DNA from: Argopecten irradians
Taxonomy: Eukaryota; Mollusca; Bivalvia; Pectinida; Pectinidae
Assembly: GCF_041381155.1 (NCBI RefSeq)
Contig: NC_091138.1
Coordinates: 36,449,604-36,513,603 of the forward strand
Direction of reading: 5' to 3'
Length of the DNA: 64,000 nucleotides
Below the pieces are notes generated by a model. It saw only the letters and a program-made list of their open reading frames with translations. It was not told the DNA's origin and did not search any database. Positions 26,101 to 37,966 of the stretch are shown here, piece after piece (the first letter of the stretch is position 1; the number at the start of each line of letters is the position of its first letter). The position numbers and the translations under genes were made by a program.

Positions 26101-29100
26101 TGATACTCCGCTTACTACGTGCTCCGCGGAGCACGTAGTAAGCGGAGTATCAAACAGCTGATTTTAATCAGATTGCATGTGGATACACTTACCATAATCA
26201 GAATACGGTAGTAAAATTCAATATTATAGAATCAAAGATGCTCAACCGCTGACAAATGGTATTTTTTCACTATCAAAAACAGGAGCAGACGATTTAGTAT
26301 TTTTCTTCAGTTACAAAAGTTACTTACTTTACACTTTTACCACCATAGAAAAGTTTTGGCTACTAATTTTACTTTAAGTTAAAAGTATAAAAAAATAACT
26401 AATTGCATCCCGACAAAAACCTGTTGCACTACAGTAAAACCCCTCTAACTCGAACCCGGATTCCTCGAATACCCCCTATTCGTCGAAATGATCGTACTGT
26501 CCCGACCGTGTCCCTATATAATCTATGTAACGAAACCCCGGATAGCTCGAACAGCTATTCATCGAATACCCCTTATTCCTCGAACAGAAATATATCACTG
26601 TTTGAGCAAATACATAGTATGTACCCATGCATTCGTCGAACAGGTGTTCGGCCCTTGATAATTGTTTACCTGTGTCACACCTGACTGCACCGACCGTCAC
26701 GACCTGTGTTTATACAAGTGTCGTATCAAGTCTTTCGGTGATTAATGGATTAACAGTGTCAGTATTACCTACCTTCACGATCGCCAGTCGTTGTTTGATG
26801 CAAACTTTATTTGAATATTTCAGAAAAGGCATTAAATAATTGATGTCTCTCTCGTAATAATCTTTGCTTAAATATGAAAATACGGAAGATGTTGATTCGT
26901 GTTAAATAGAAAGTACGCATTGTGAAATGACAAAAGAGTTGGAAGAAATCGCTGACGTCCGACTTCCTGTATAAGTTCAATATTTTTTTTAAATTTCTGT
27001 GTTCTTTTTCCAAAAGACATAAACGATACCAAAATTTGATAGTGCTAAGTACAAATCACATTGACCCATGTTCGATTTTATCAGTGCGTTCCGTATCTTT
27101 CCCCGCATATTGTATTTTCGTAACTTTCTTCGTGAACACGTGTAACCTAACGCTTTTACAAGGTAGACATAGGTATCGTTGTTTGTTCGTAACTATGCTG
27201 GTTAATAACTTTATAGTGTGTATTTATTTTGTAAATGTGTTAAATGATTTTTGTTAATTAAATCATCGAAATTGTACACATTGCCTGTTTTAACCAATAT
27301 GGTACCACGTTTGACGATCGTTTACATTTGATTTACTTTGTCGTCAGTATTTTCAAACCCTCATTTTATGTAATACATATTTTTTTCAACTTGATATTGC
27401 TATCAAAAACACTTTCATAAAAAATCCAAAATGCTGAAATTACGGTAATTAAAATGTCATTGCAATGTATTGTTTGTCATAGGGAGACCGGACATTTTGA
27501 CTGTCAACGGTCGATCATGACCAACCTCGGATGAGTCGAATACCCTGTATTCCTCGAATTATTGATATGGTCCCCTGCTGTTCGAGTTATAGGGGTTTTA
27601 CTGTATATCCTTTCGGGTACATGAAATGAAGTACTGATTGCGCATGCACCAATGGCAAAATAAATTATTTTATATTATTTATTTTGTTAATTAGACATAT
27701 ATACACGATTAAACACCAATTATTGTTCAAATGATGAATATCATTTATGCCCTATCGGCGGTGGAGCATCTTTAAGGATAGAATACCGAGGCATATCTCT
27801 ACCAATTTTAACAGCACAACTATAAATGTCAGGAATATAGTAAAGGTACCTACTGAATGCATTATTTGAGAATTATTAATTTAACTTTTTAGGATACACT
27901 AGAAAGATTTTCCAGACAGAGAGATGATCTGGGCGATTCCAAACTTTCAAATGAAACAATATAAATGTATAAATTATCTATGGTACCATTATAGAATACA
28001 TCTTACCTGTATAAGTAAATAATTCGCCTTTGGAAGAAACAATAACTTTAATCCTAATGATGTGACCAACCATAAAACTTTCAACACATATGCCAAAAGA
28101 GTCGGAACATCTGTAAAATAAAGAAAGGTTACCAGCATATTAAACACATGATATCATATAATTTGATCATTTCCTTACAGTGAATATGAAAGCTAACCTA
28201 CAGTTTATCATGAAAACAACAAACAGTTTAATTTACACTCATTAACATTCTCATCTAGACATCGATCCGAGTTACTTCCCTTCGTTTCACTGCTTCAGAA
28301 CTGACAGAGAGAAACAAAGGGAAGTAACTCAACTCTAGTACTGTAGATCACAATGACATTCCGAAAAAAAATTACATGACATTATGCCCTATATGGAATG
28401 AGTTACTGATTGCGTTGATAACAAAGGCAAAACAAATAATTTCATATGTATATTTTGTGTTAATTTAGACATGCATATATACAATTAAACATCAATTATT
28501 GACTAAATGATAATTACAATTGTATTGTTTAATTATATATATGTTGGCAGTGGAGGATCTTTCAAGAGTATATTGAATAACCCAGTCGGTAGATACAGGT
28601 GTACATCTGCTGATCGTGAAAATGACAAATTTGCCAAACTCTATAATAAATGTTTAGACTGTAAAGAGTGTGTGCTGCATGCATGTTACTATTTTCGATT
28701 CTGTAATAGAAATAATCAAAACCATTTTTTATTTTTTTTAAAAAGCAGGTAAAATTCAATTCCATTTCAGTATTTACATGATATGTAGCTCAATTAATCT
28801 ATTTTACATATATCTTAAACAATAACAAATATACATTTCTGAAGATTATTTTTTCTAAATTAATAAGTAACATTTCAACTCTTGCAACAAAATGAAAATT
28901 TTATGAAAATCCTAAAAAAGTCCTTAACTTTTTTAACAAACCTGTCCTAATTTCAAAACACTACTTAATTCATGCAGGGTAGACTATAAATTAAAGTGGT
29001 AGGCTGGTAGCCCCTTGTCAGGTGAACCTTAGAACATTTAGATTATCCAAGTGTATGCAAATCTTGCATCGATATCTTAGTTAATTTAAAATTTTATAAG

Positions 29101-30054
29101 AAGATATAGTAACATGCTTACATTTCACAAAGATTGGTGGCTCCCAGAGATAATGCCGATTTATCCTTCTGTTTATTTGTATATCCTCATGAAGCTTGGA
29201 GCCTAGATAAAAAAATTACAAATTTTTATAAAAATAAAGAATTAGTGCCACATCCTTACATTAATACATGTGTATAGCGGCATTGGACTGGGTCGATCAT
29301 CGCGGTGACCAGGTAGCTCAGCGGTAGAGCATTCGGCTAGGAAAGAAGTCCCAGGTTCGAATCCCGGTCTGGCCGCTACATTTTCTCCTCTCTAGTTACA
29401 CATGTATTTATAACTTTTGAGTGATTTATTATATATTTATATTGCAAATGGTGAATATAATGCACTTTGTTGGTAATAGTAATGTTTTAAAAGAACATCT
29501 TTTACAAGCATTTCAAACCTAATGATTCATGATGTTTAAATGCTTGACCGAATTTAGGGCTTACAGCCAAAAGCTTTTTAGTTAAAAAATAAACTTCGAT
29601 CGACACCAAAAGACTGTCACGTAAACATCACATAACCAAGTGATGAGGCATGGACTAGCTGTATTTCGCTAAACCAAATAACTATAAAATAACTAAATAG
29701 GAAGATCATTTCAGTATTTATCAATATAGTTATATTTTTGTTATCGGGATGTTTACCAGAATATCCCACGAGATCGACTTCATAACCTTCTTTAGCAAAC
29801 GATTTTGCATGGTACAACATTCGTGGACTCCTTCCTAAATCACCCAAGACAACTATGCAGACGGAATGTCTAGGTTTGGCAATATGGTTTAGCACTATAT
29901 ATAACAGAATAAAAATGATTGGCCATAATGTCAGTATAAAACCAACGAACAACATCTTCTTATCTCCAGCACGGCAAAGCCGCGAAAACTGCAGACGAAA
30001 CTCCACGACGATCCACTTCCTGTTGTCGCTTATATCGTCATTTGCAAAGGTCAT
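20161..30054 (-). CDS. ALG1: ALG1, chitobiosyldiphosphodolichol beta-mannosyltransferase, complete, 13 exons
   Basis: This enzyme adds the first mannose from GDP-mannose to GlcNAc2-PP-dolichol on the cytosolic face of the ER, early in N-glycan precursor assembly. Exons, in coding order: 30054-29757, 29202-29122, 28110-28007, 25950-25802, 25355-25269, 24946-24836, 24284-24175, 23346-23308, 22706-22641, 22083-21973, 21300-21186, 20569-20494 and 20313-20161. All junction phases agree and the sum is 499 codons plus stop. Diagnostic segments are [12 protein letters not shown] in exon 1 after a hydrophobic anchor (residues about 35-57), DWHNYG near 186, SSTSWTEDEDF near 313, ITGKGP near 349, [10 protein letters not shown], and [20 protein letters not shown] near 397. 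A second Met at residue 34 (29955) would give 466 residues, close to the human 464, and sits directly before the anchor, so it may be the real start. The intron after 24175 uses a GC donor. Introns hold MITEs, a Tigger-like element, a tRNA-like repeat and a family E element. Confidence 0.96.
22380..22530. mobile_element. Palindromic MITE in an ALG1 intron
   Basis: The arms gggcacagtttcatgaac (left) and gttcatgaaactgggccc (right) are inverted, and the match continues inward through attccttaac and cataggaaagcatta. The whole unit is about 150 bp and folds on itself. No target duplication was clear. Confidence 0.65.
22751..23175 (+). mobile_element. Family E satellite-bearing element, short copy with two cores
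   Basis: It starts aacaagagtcctagagggtc, then tatatcactcccctgg, carries two cores of about 158 bp (each with aaatagccaaatt and a run like ccccagggggtcag), and ends at a decayed ggtcctttggac hairpin plus gtgaggtaac. The copy at 52167-54676 has the same ends but about 13 cores, so core number varies between insertions. It lies in the ALG1 intron 22707-23307. Confidence 0.7.
26078..26175. mobile_element. 98-bp perfect palindrome with 9-bp target duplication
   Basis: Arms of 49 bp (26078-26126 and 26127-26175) are exact reverse complements with no loop; the centre is ccgcgg. The termini are caatctgattaaaatcag and its inverse. The 9-bp direct repeat catgtggat flanks both sides, which shows insertion as a mobile unit. 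It lies in the ALG1 intron 25951-28006. A diverged relative with the same arms and a loop is at about 47985-48055. Confidence 0.8.
26432..27603. mobile_element. Tigger/pogo-like non-autonomous element in an ALG1 intron
   Basis: The ends are inverted: cagtaaaacccctctaact at 26432 and its inverse ending at 27603, each followed inward by cgaac. TA dinucleotides flank both sides (26430-26431 and 27604-27605), the target of the Tc1/mariner/pogo group. Subterminal cctcgaatacccc motifs repeat near both ends. At 1172 bp it holds no recognisable transposase. Confidence 0.75.
27604..28006. other. ALG1 intron remainder
   Basis: This is AT-rich intron between the Tigger-like element and the exon ending at 28007. 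I see no repeat with definable ends and no conserved coding sequence. Confidence 0.3.
28269..28330. mobile_element. Short palindromic repeat (gagttacttccctt type)
   Basis: The inverted arms are gagttacttcccttcgtttc and gaaacaaagggaagtaactc around a 22-bp loop, within an ALG1 intron. Similar ends occur in the palindromic MITEs at 36304 and 55183. Confidence 0.55.
29307..29374 (+). repeat. tRNA-derived SINE head (tRNA-like, not a functional tRNA)
   Basis: The sequence contains a D-arm or A-box (gtagctcagcggtagagc) and a T-arm or B-box (ggttcgaatcc). The ends gaccagg and tctggcc pair imperfectly as an acceptor stem. The anticodon stem pairs poorly and the variable region is too short for a working tRNA. 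Related sequences occur at 62105-62170 and 62267-62345, also with tctggccgctacattt tails, so this is probably a SINE family. It lies antisense in an ALG1 intron. Confidence 0.6.
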
Positions 30055-30314
30055 CAGTTTTTATATTGCAGTCGTCAAAATGTAACTTTTTACCTAAATT
30101 GTATTTTCCTTTCCTCGTGACTTTATTTTCAGTTTATATTAATTTAGTATTATAATTTCCTCTCGTAATAAAATGTTATTTACTTATTTTCTATGCGTTA
30201 AGCGGCCCAATGTGGTCTGTTTAGCTTGCACGTCTAAATCGACATTAGACAGGACTACTGCACAAATCAAAATTATTTGGTGGCTTCACAACAAGTTTCT
30301 TGAGTTCGCATATC
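30055..30314. promoter_or_regulatory. Putative bidirectional promoter between ALG1 and ANKRD54
   Basis: The ALG1 start codon (30054, minus) and the ANKRD54 start codon (30315, plus) are only 260 bp apart in divergent orientation. The interval must hold both 5' UTRs and core promoters unless distal exons exist. No TATA box is obvious, which suits housekeeping genes. The assignment rests on gene geometry, not on mapped transcription starts. Confidence 0.6.
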
Positions 30315-32518
30315 ATGGACGATGCAAATGATAGCGACAGTACCAGCTCTCTTGGGAATAATATGAGCAGTTCAGAGGGAGAATATTCTGTAAGTGCTGA
30401 TTGGTGGTGACACAGCTTGCAGGTGCTTGAAGTTGTCTTAGAAAAAAATATAAATATTATAAAACATATCACATTTCTATGTAATTATTTTTTTGTTTAG
30501 TAATATGCTATTTTTATTATATATAAAATTATAAATGTATTATATTTTAAAGACAGGGCTTAATTATATAAGCACCAGGCCTGTGGTGGTATAAGCATGG
30601 ATTTATAAGAGAATTTTTTCATCCTTGGTTTTAAAGGACTAAAGTGAAATGTTCATGACAGATTCTTTTGTCTGCTGTCATTTTGCTAAAACTTGCCTGA
30701 AATTGCAGTGCATCGTGTGTTCGTAAACAATTTACGTTTTTGACTTCTTCTCCAAAAACTGCTAAATTAAATTCAATGAAATTTTGCACACACCTTCTAA
30801 CAAAGACCAATCAAAATTGTGAATTGTATGGTGCCGAAGGGGTCAAAATGGCTAAAATAAAAAAAAATCTTCTTCTCCACTTGCAGAGGTGGTAGAATCA
30901 AATACTGTTCATAGATTGAAAAGTCTCAAGACCTCTACCAAACTCGTGAATTTCATGGGGGTCTAAGATTTTCCCTTGGGGAGGATGTCAAATTTACTAT
31001 AGTTTATTTAGGAAAAACACATTTATGAGCATTATTTGCTCAATTTGCATAGAAAATGATGAGTCAAACATGGTTATGAATTATTAGTCTGAGATAGCAT
31101 TTTAACATCATATCTATATAGCTAGGTTCCTGCTGACCCCCAGGGTCCAGAGGGGCGGGACAGAAACAGGTCAGAATGGTTAAATTTCAAAATCTTTTTT
31201 GAAAATCATAGATTTACTATAGTTTATATGGGAAAACAGATTTATGAGCATTGTTTGCTAAAGTAACAGATATAATGGAACCAAATACTCTTCATACAAA
31301 ATGTAGATTAAAAGGTTGAATCAATATCACCACTTTTACTGACTTTAAGAGCCTGATGGGCCTATCTAATATACACAGTGCTTATATGTCTTTGATTCAT
31401 TCTGTATCTGAACTCAGGTGACCGTTAACGCCCATGGGCCTCATGTTTTCTTTTAGATGCCAGAAGATAGTACAGATTTTCCAAAGTTTGACGTGACATC
31501 GTGGAGTCCTAAGGCTGGAAGTGCTGGAGTAGACTACCTGTGTTTGGTTCCATTTGCTTCCCATTACAAACCAGAATATGAGCAGTCATCACACACTGGG
31601 AAGTTTAAGACAAACTGCTCTGAACGTATACATAGAAAACCATATTCAAGGACAAACAGACTTGATGAACAGCGTTTGCGAATGGCAGCTAACGAAAATG
31701 ACTCCAAGTTGGTGTTAAGTTTATTAGAGAGTGGAATAGACACCTGTTGTTATGATGAAAAGAAACGTACACCATTGCACTTTGCAGCATCTCAGGGAAA
31801 TGAAAATATTGTGAAAGCTTTATTGGACAGGGGAGCTAACCCAAATCAAAAAGATGCTGTTGGCAATACTCCCCTTCATTTGGCAGCATGTACAGGGAAG
31901 GTACCCATAGTGACACTTCTGTTAAAAGCTGGCACAGACTTACAATCAGTTGATCAGTATGGACGCACACCTTTAACAGTGGGAAAGTCACGTTTAAAGT
32001 TTCTCTCCGAGTCAAAAATGCATTCCTCACAGCAGGTGAAAGATGAGGCTTTAAAAGTGAGTAATCAATACTCTAAAAATCTTTCTGATAATTTTTATCT
32101 ATTACGCTTGATGAAGGCTTGTTCAATTACTGTTAACAAAAATTAACCATGGAAATCTGTGTATCTTTTCTACTCTGATATACATGAATTTCCTTGTTAC
32201 CGTAACAGTATAAAAATACCAAAAAAATATCAGTCAACTTCATAGAATTTTGATAAAAAAACAAATCTGTTACAGTAGTTCTTGACAACTTATTATTATG
32301 TAATTATCTCTTTTGAAGTTTAAATTAAAATCTGTTCACAGGTTTGTGATATGATGAAGACATATTTGAACTTGTCTGGGATGTCGGAAGATGTGACAGA
32401 ACTGGACCGTTTATGTGACAAACTTAATGAAGTGTCAACAAGAGAGGATGTGAACCATATCAATATATTACTATCAGACTTTGCTGGACTAACACTACAA
32501 AAGAAAAACTCTTCATGA
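30315..32518 (+). CDS. ANKRD54: ANKRD54-like ankyrin-repeat protein, complete, 3 exons
   Basis: Exons 30315-30389, 31457-32056 and 32342-32518 join in phase 0 to give 283 residues (the human protein is about 300). The short first exon is acidic and Ser-rich. Exon 2 holds the ankyrin repeats: RMAANENDSKLVLSLLESG, RTPLHFAASQGNENIVKALL with RGANPNQKD, NTPLHLAACTGKVPIVTLLL, and a last RTPLTVGKSRLKFL. The C-terminal region is the family signature: VCDMMKTYLNL, LDRLCDKLNEVSTREDV and INILLSDFAGLTLQ align with the human ANKRD54 tail. Vertebrate ANKRD54 binds Src-family and Tec-family kinases and shuttles between nucleus and cytoplasm; that role is known only there. Intron 1 contains a family C transposon whose end reaches almost to the exon 2 acceptor. 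Confidence 0.93.
30690..31446 (-). mobile_element. Family C satellite-bearing element in ANKRD54 intron 1
   Basis: On the minus strand it begins gaggcccatgggcgttaacg, then gtcacctgagttcagata, at 31446. It carries about two cores with the family marks (agggggtcagcaggaacc and tcaaatactcttcat in decayed form) and ends near 30690 with the tail that reads cagtttttggagaagaagtc. The 5' terminus is 10 bp from the exon 2 acceptor at 31456. Confidence 0.65.
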
Positions 32519-35500
32519 CAAAGGGTTGTTCCAGCTACAGGGACAATGGTAGACACTTCTAATGTCGCTATACATATCACAGGACAGGAGAATTGAGTCG
32601 ACTTCAAATATTGTACATTGATAATATTTCAATGATTAGAAATACTCATTAAGATAGGACATTATGTGATAAATGGAAGCCACTTGCAAAGAAGAGATTA
32701 TTGTCAAAAAAAAACCTTTCAGAGAAGATGATAGTAGATATTGGGGTTGGATGAATATTGTTTGTCTGGGCGTCCATATATATACTTTTGTCAGTAACAC
32801 ATAGTAATTCGGCGAATAAGGTACCAGCTTTAGAAACATGATGTTTGTGATGAAAACTTTGTATAACTTCACAGATATGTAAACTTAACAATAGTTATGA
32901 AATATATCGTAAAAATGTCAGACATTTCATATGTATAATGTATAACATTATTGCTGGGCTAAGATCTGTGAATGTGTTATTAGACAAGCTGTTTATTGAT
33001 GAAGTCATGTAACTGTTTCAGCGTAATCAGTGTAAGTACAAGATTAGACTCAATTCATGCTATGTTAACTTATCAGTAACGGTCCTTAACTGTGATTCTG
33101 TCGAATGATCTCCCCTTGAACAAACAACACCATATGATGGGTATGAGAGGAAATCACCTCTTCATCAAACAAATCTTTCTATCCCACCCAACTTACTCAT
33201 CACCTAAACAATTCATTCAACCATGCTCTTGTTTCAGATAATGTGATAGCTTGTCATTGATTACTTTATAGTATATAACCACATAACTTTTTCAAACATA
33301 TCTGTGTTAAGTGTTTCGGGTTTATACAAAAGTCAAGAGTTGTAACCCACCCCTCCAAAAATTATCTGGAGCCCTGCATGTGATGTGAGAGATATCAACC
33401 ATCCTCTTCATTCCAACATTCCAACCTGATAAATTTAGGGGAAAGAAGTAAGCTCCCTTTTATGCTAACATCCAATACTTTTCTCACTAACCATATTTCC
33501 ATCCCACATCCAAATATTATCTTCTCAGGGCAAAACAAAACATCTTGATCATAACTGAACACCCTAAATAGCCTTAATTAGCCACTGTAATAGGTGGAGC
33601 ATTGTATACCAATTCCTATATAAAAAGGCCACAACATATGAATCAAGCGGTACATCAACATTCAAATATCGACAGCCCCTGAGAATGGATGTTTTTTCCC
33701 CCCCATATAATGAATTTTATTTGCACACCCTCAACTACAAATTTTAATTTAGCTGAGAAAAGTGTGTGAATAACAAAAAAAAGTTATGGTATTCGTTTTG
33801 ATGCAAGAGGAATTTCTCCCATCATCAAAACAACCTACCAGATAGGTATAAAAAAAAAGTACCTACCACAGTATACATGTACAGTACGCACTAGTACTAC
33901 ACATGTATGTTTGTTTTACAATACCATCGACACACTCGGGTAATCAGATATCATAGAAAAGGCCAGCTCAGTGCTGTGAAGAAAATGTAGATTTATCATG
34001 AGGAAATTTTGGTATGGACGCTTTTCAAAACTAAATGGCCGAACCTTTACTCGGTATATACTATATGTATTGTGTGTTGTGAAATTAATGATATTAATCT
34101 GAAAAGGACCGAAAATTCACTGTACATAATGTATACGCACGTTACAGTGTATATTATATATGTTAAATAAAACTGAACTGATTGTGTGATTTGTCTTTTT
34201 CTTAATTAATGCATATCAAAAATTATGTGAATGTTTTTATTGAAAATATGGTACATGGATTGGCAAATTTAAGTGATACATTACACAGGTTATTTGTACA
34301 AATTATGTGCAATAAATGTGTGACGCAGTCGACGCTTTAGACAGGTTGATGCATAAAACACGTGAACTATATAAGAAACGTCGCTGATGGACTATGGATG
34401 CGATACATTAGACAGGTTGATATAATGTATAGGGTGACGCATAGACAGGTTTGACTTTACATTGTATCCAACATTGTTATAAGGAAACATTGTGGAACAA
34501 CGGAATTACTTCGTTATATATGAATAGTTTGTTGTACACATTGTATTGATACATGTATACGATTTTCCGGACTAGTGAGTATAAACAACGTTAAGGAAAT
34601 CCATTCCCTGACATTTCCTTCCGGATTGTGAGTTTTCCTGACTATCGGCGTCCGGATTATTGTGGGCCCACTGTATTATAGGAACTGGGAAATGAAAATA
34701 AATATGTTATAGCAATGGATTTGTCATAAATGTGTTCATTTAAACTTGTTTTGTTGTATACAATTTTTCAAACTCAAATTGATCAACATCTATTATCATG
34801 TACAGTGGCCGAGTGTTAACATATTATCACTATTATGTATGTACAGATGAAAACAAGTCTGAAAAAGTCACTTTATAATTACTAATATCACCTTTTATGA
34901 AAAATCAAATGGTAGACCACAACATGGTTTGGCCATGTGTAGTCTTTATACTGCATTGTAGATGTAAATATCATGTTTTTTAACAGTTCTGCAGCTGTTG
35001 CATAACACACAATGTAAAGTAAAAGATAATGTTTCTTTGGTTCTTATCAAATTTTTGGGTTGCTAGGTTGCCTGAAAACATGATACTGTATCAACAAGCA
35101 GCACAATGATAAATGTGGAAGGGTTCAAATCAGGTCTTCTAATCAATGCATTACATAATTGTAATTGAAACTGCAGCTAGGATGTTGATATAAATGTTCA
35201 ATTTAATATACTAAAACTGGTCTAATAAAAAAGTTAGACTTTTTGGTTATTATGCCCCCCTCCTCTGTCCTGTATTAGAAATTTTCTCCACATGATTTCT
35301 CACAAACTGTTTTTGAGACTTAAGTATTAGGGAGAATGTCTAGAAGTGCCAATAACCATATTCAATGTAATTAACACCCCTCCCCTTTTCTGGAGAAGAA
35401 ATTAAAGTGATATAAATGCCCCCATCCCATGAATTTAGTGATGTTTTACAACTTGTGATGCTTATGGCATCAGCATTTCATCCCATATTACATGAACTAA

Positions 35501-35980
35501 CTTTCACGTGTAAAACGCGATTTAATAATGCATGCTTACTGTGACAGATTATTGTGCTCAATTTAATATATATATGACACAGTATTAAGTTATATTGCAA
35601 TCTTTTATTGTTCTCTTTTATACATTACTGAAAATATGACAGAATGTATAACAGGTTTACCACCTACAGGACTATACCTATTGATAGGTTTTGTTTCACT
35701 AGCTATGTATATAGTCAATGTTCTGTCAACCTGCATCCTCGGAATCCCAGTGTATATAAACTCCACTCCGTAGGCTGATAAACGTGGGTAACCGACGATG
35801 GTCAGCCCGATGATTCAGGATTTAAACCCTTACTGGGGATGAAATGCTGCACATACAACCCAAACGACAGGTATTTTTCATCACAGGTAAATTGTATAGC
35901 TTAACTTTCATGCCCATGTTTGCTTTGTTAGGTAAAATGAAGCATACAATTCTATATGTATAATCTCTATGGTAACATAC
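32519..35980. other. 3' flank of ANKRD54 and intergenic DNA
   Basis: Candidate polyadenylation signals (AATAAA) occur at 34166-34171 and 34311-34316, so the 3' UTR could be up to about 1.8 kb. The stretch 34560-34680 ends ccggattattgtgggcccac with tgta and resembles one end of a pogo-like element, but I did not find its partner. A TATATAA motif lies near 35752 with no gene after it. Nothing else was recognised. Confidence 0.4.
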
Positions 35981-36039
35981 AGCCTTAACTCTGAATGTAC
36001 AGTATTTCTTACAAGCATTAATACTAGCATACAGCTTTA

Positions 36040-36300
36040 ACTCTAGCATACACTCTTAACTCTAGCATGCAGCCTTAACTTTAGCCTACAGCCTTTATTA
36101 TTGCACAATACATTATCCCTATTTAATCTGTATGGTACCATGCAGCATTAACTCTAGCATACAGCCTTAATTATAATACAATACATTATCTATATTAAAT
36201 CTGTAAGGTACCATGCAGCCTTAACTCTAGCATACAGCCTTAATTATAATACAATACATTATCTGTAATAAATCTGTATGGTACCATGCAGCCTTAACTC
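36040..36300. repeat. 72-bp tandem repeat, about three copies
   Basis: The phrases cagccttaactctagcatac and tacaatacattatct alternate with a period of roughly 72 bp, each copy containing ggtaccatg. Looser acagccttaactct fragments continue on both sides (from 35990 and to 36650). Confidence 0.6.
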
Positions 36301-36303
36301 TGT

Positions 36304-36474
36304 CTTTGCATATTACAGAGTTAGTTCCCTTGCAGGTAGGTATCGATTGTTACGTCATGATTTTGTGAGCGCAATTCACATCGTTTTCTCCAAAACGTAT
36401 GACGTTACGCTCCCAAACACATGACATCACAATCAATACCTACCTGCAAGTGCAGATAACTCTGTAATATGCAA
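36304..36474. mobile_element. Palindromic MITE, 171 bp
   Basis: The inverted arms begin ttgcatattacagagtta and continue ttgcaggtaggtat, with the mirror copy ending at 36474. A second, more diverged member is at 55183-55332. Confidence 0.65.
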
Positions 36475-37239
36475 ATTCGGAATAATGTAGCATATACAGC
36501 AAGTAACAAACCTTAATTCTGACATGTAGCCTTAACTCTTAGTCTAACATACCTGGGTATGTTTTTACTTTCAAACTAAGGTAGCATACACACTTAATTC
36601 TCATGTACATCATTGGTATACTCGGTTAGGGAACATACAGCCTTAACTCTATCTGTTAATTTGATCTTCACTACTGAATATACAACAGGATGCTGTCAGT
36701 ATAGCATTGTAATGGGATGATAATGATGCAATCCTTTGTCTGATGAGCGTGGCAGTGCATACATTGTACCTACTCATCGAAACATCACACACAAAATTTT
36801 CACTGGTTCTGTAACAATATCAGATTACATAAACCCAAAGAAACGGTCCAAGGTATGTTAAAAACAATCCTTAAACCTTACAACCCTTTGGAATTGACTC
36901 CTAAAGTTCCTATTTAATAAATGATATTGTTGTATGAATATTTAAACATACTGTACAGAAAGTTGGTCTGCACTGCTGATGGAAATCCATAAATTAGCAA
37001 ACCCATCACAGATATATGATCTACACACAGGCAAATGGAGAATGAATAACAGCATCTCTAGATTTTGTGCCAAATCTACTTTTAACATTTCATGACTCAT
37101 CTTATGGTTTATTTATTTAAATGCGACTTATTTACCAGTGCGACTTCATGTGTACGAAAAAAGAAAATTCGTAAAAAAGGCTTTTGCGACTTAAACACAG
37201 GTGCAACCTTTTTTTTGGAAGAGTCGCAAAAATTATCAA

Positions 37240-37545
37240 CTCAATGTTATTACTACACTAATCATCACCCCCTAAATTGTTTCATCAAAATAAATTAAAT
37301 GTTAATTTTCATAACGCGGTTCGTATTATGTTTCCTGCCTTTGTCCTAATTCCGGTGCGTTAGTTGACTTTCACTTCGGCAGACGGCTTAACAGCAAAAT
37401 GAATCTTCACTGTGAACATAGATTATGCAGGTTGTTATGTTTGGTGTTGTAACCTTATCTTCCGCCATTGATATTAATTTTCATATGTTTTTATTGTTTT
37501 GAGGATTTTTTTTTTGTTTTGGGAAGGTAGTGGGCCTTTCACTCT
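37240..37545. mobile_element. TTAA-type MITE family, partial copy 1
   Basis: It shares ttaattttcataacgcgg, tcgtattatgtttcc and cagcaaaatgaatcttcac with the copies at 42340-42725 and 47230-47637, and ends ggaaggtagtgggcctttca. The left end is not preserved. Confidence 0.55.
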
Positions 37546-37794
37546 ATCACACATTTGTATAAGGTAACATACAACCTAAACTCTATCCTGTATAAGGAAA
37601 TGGTTTTACATCGGCTAAAAAATCCATATTCAATAAATTACTGTATTGCAATTGAACTCATTTCTTTTCAGTGAATAAAATATTGTTTAGCTACACTAAC
37701 TCTGTCACACATAATAAGTAATAGAATGTATCATACACTTATAATTTTATCATCACACATTTGAATGTGTAACATATCCTACAGCTTTCACTCT

Positions 37795-37958
37795 ATCACA
37801 TTTTCGTCCTTCACTCTATCACATATTTGTCCTTCTATCACATATTTGACCTTCATTCTATGACATATTCGTCCTTCACTCTATCACATTTTTGTCCTTC
37901 ATTCTATCACATATTTGTCCTTCACTCTATCACATATTCTTCCTTCACTCTCCATCAC
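37795..37958. repeat. 23-bp tandem repeat (ctatcacatatttgtccttcact type)
   Basis: About seven imperfect copies of a unit of about 23 bp lie here, and a few more follow after the foldback insertion at 37967-38519 (38520-38570), so the insertion split the array. Confidence 0.65.
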
Positions 37959-37966
37959 ATATTTCT

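Noticed and set aside
29307-29374. Genuine tRNA gene
   Set aside because: Poor anticodon-stem pairing and a shortened variable region, with relatives elsewhere in the window sharing a SINE-like tail.
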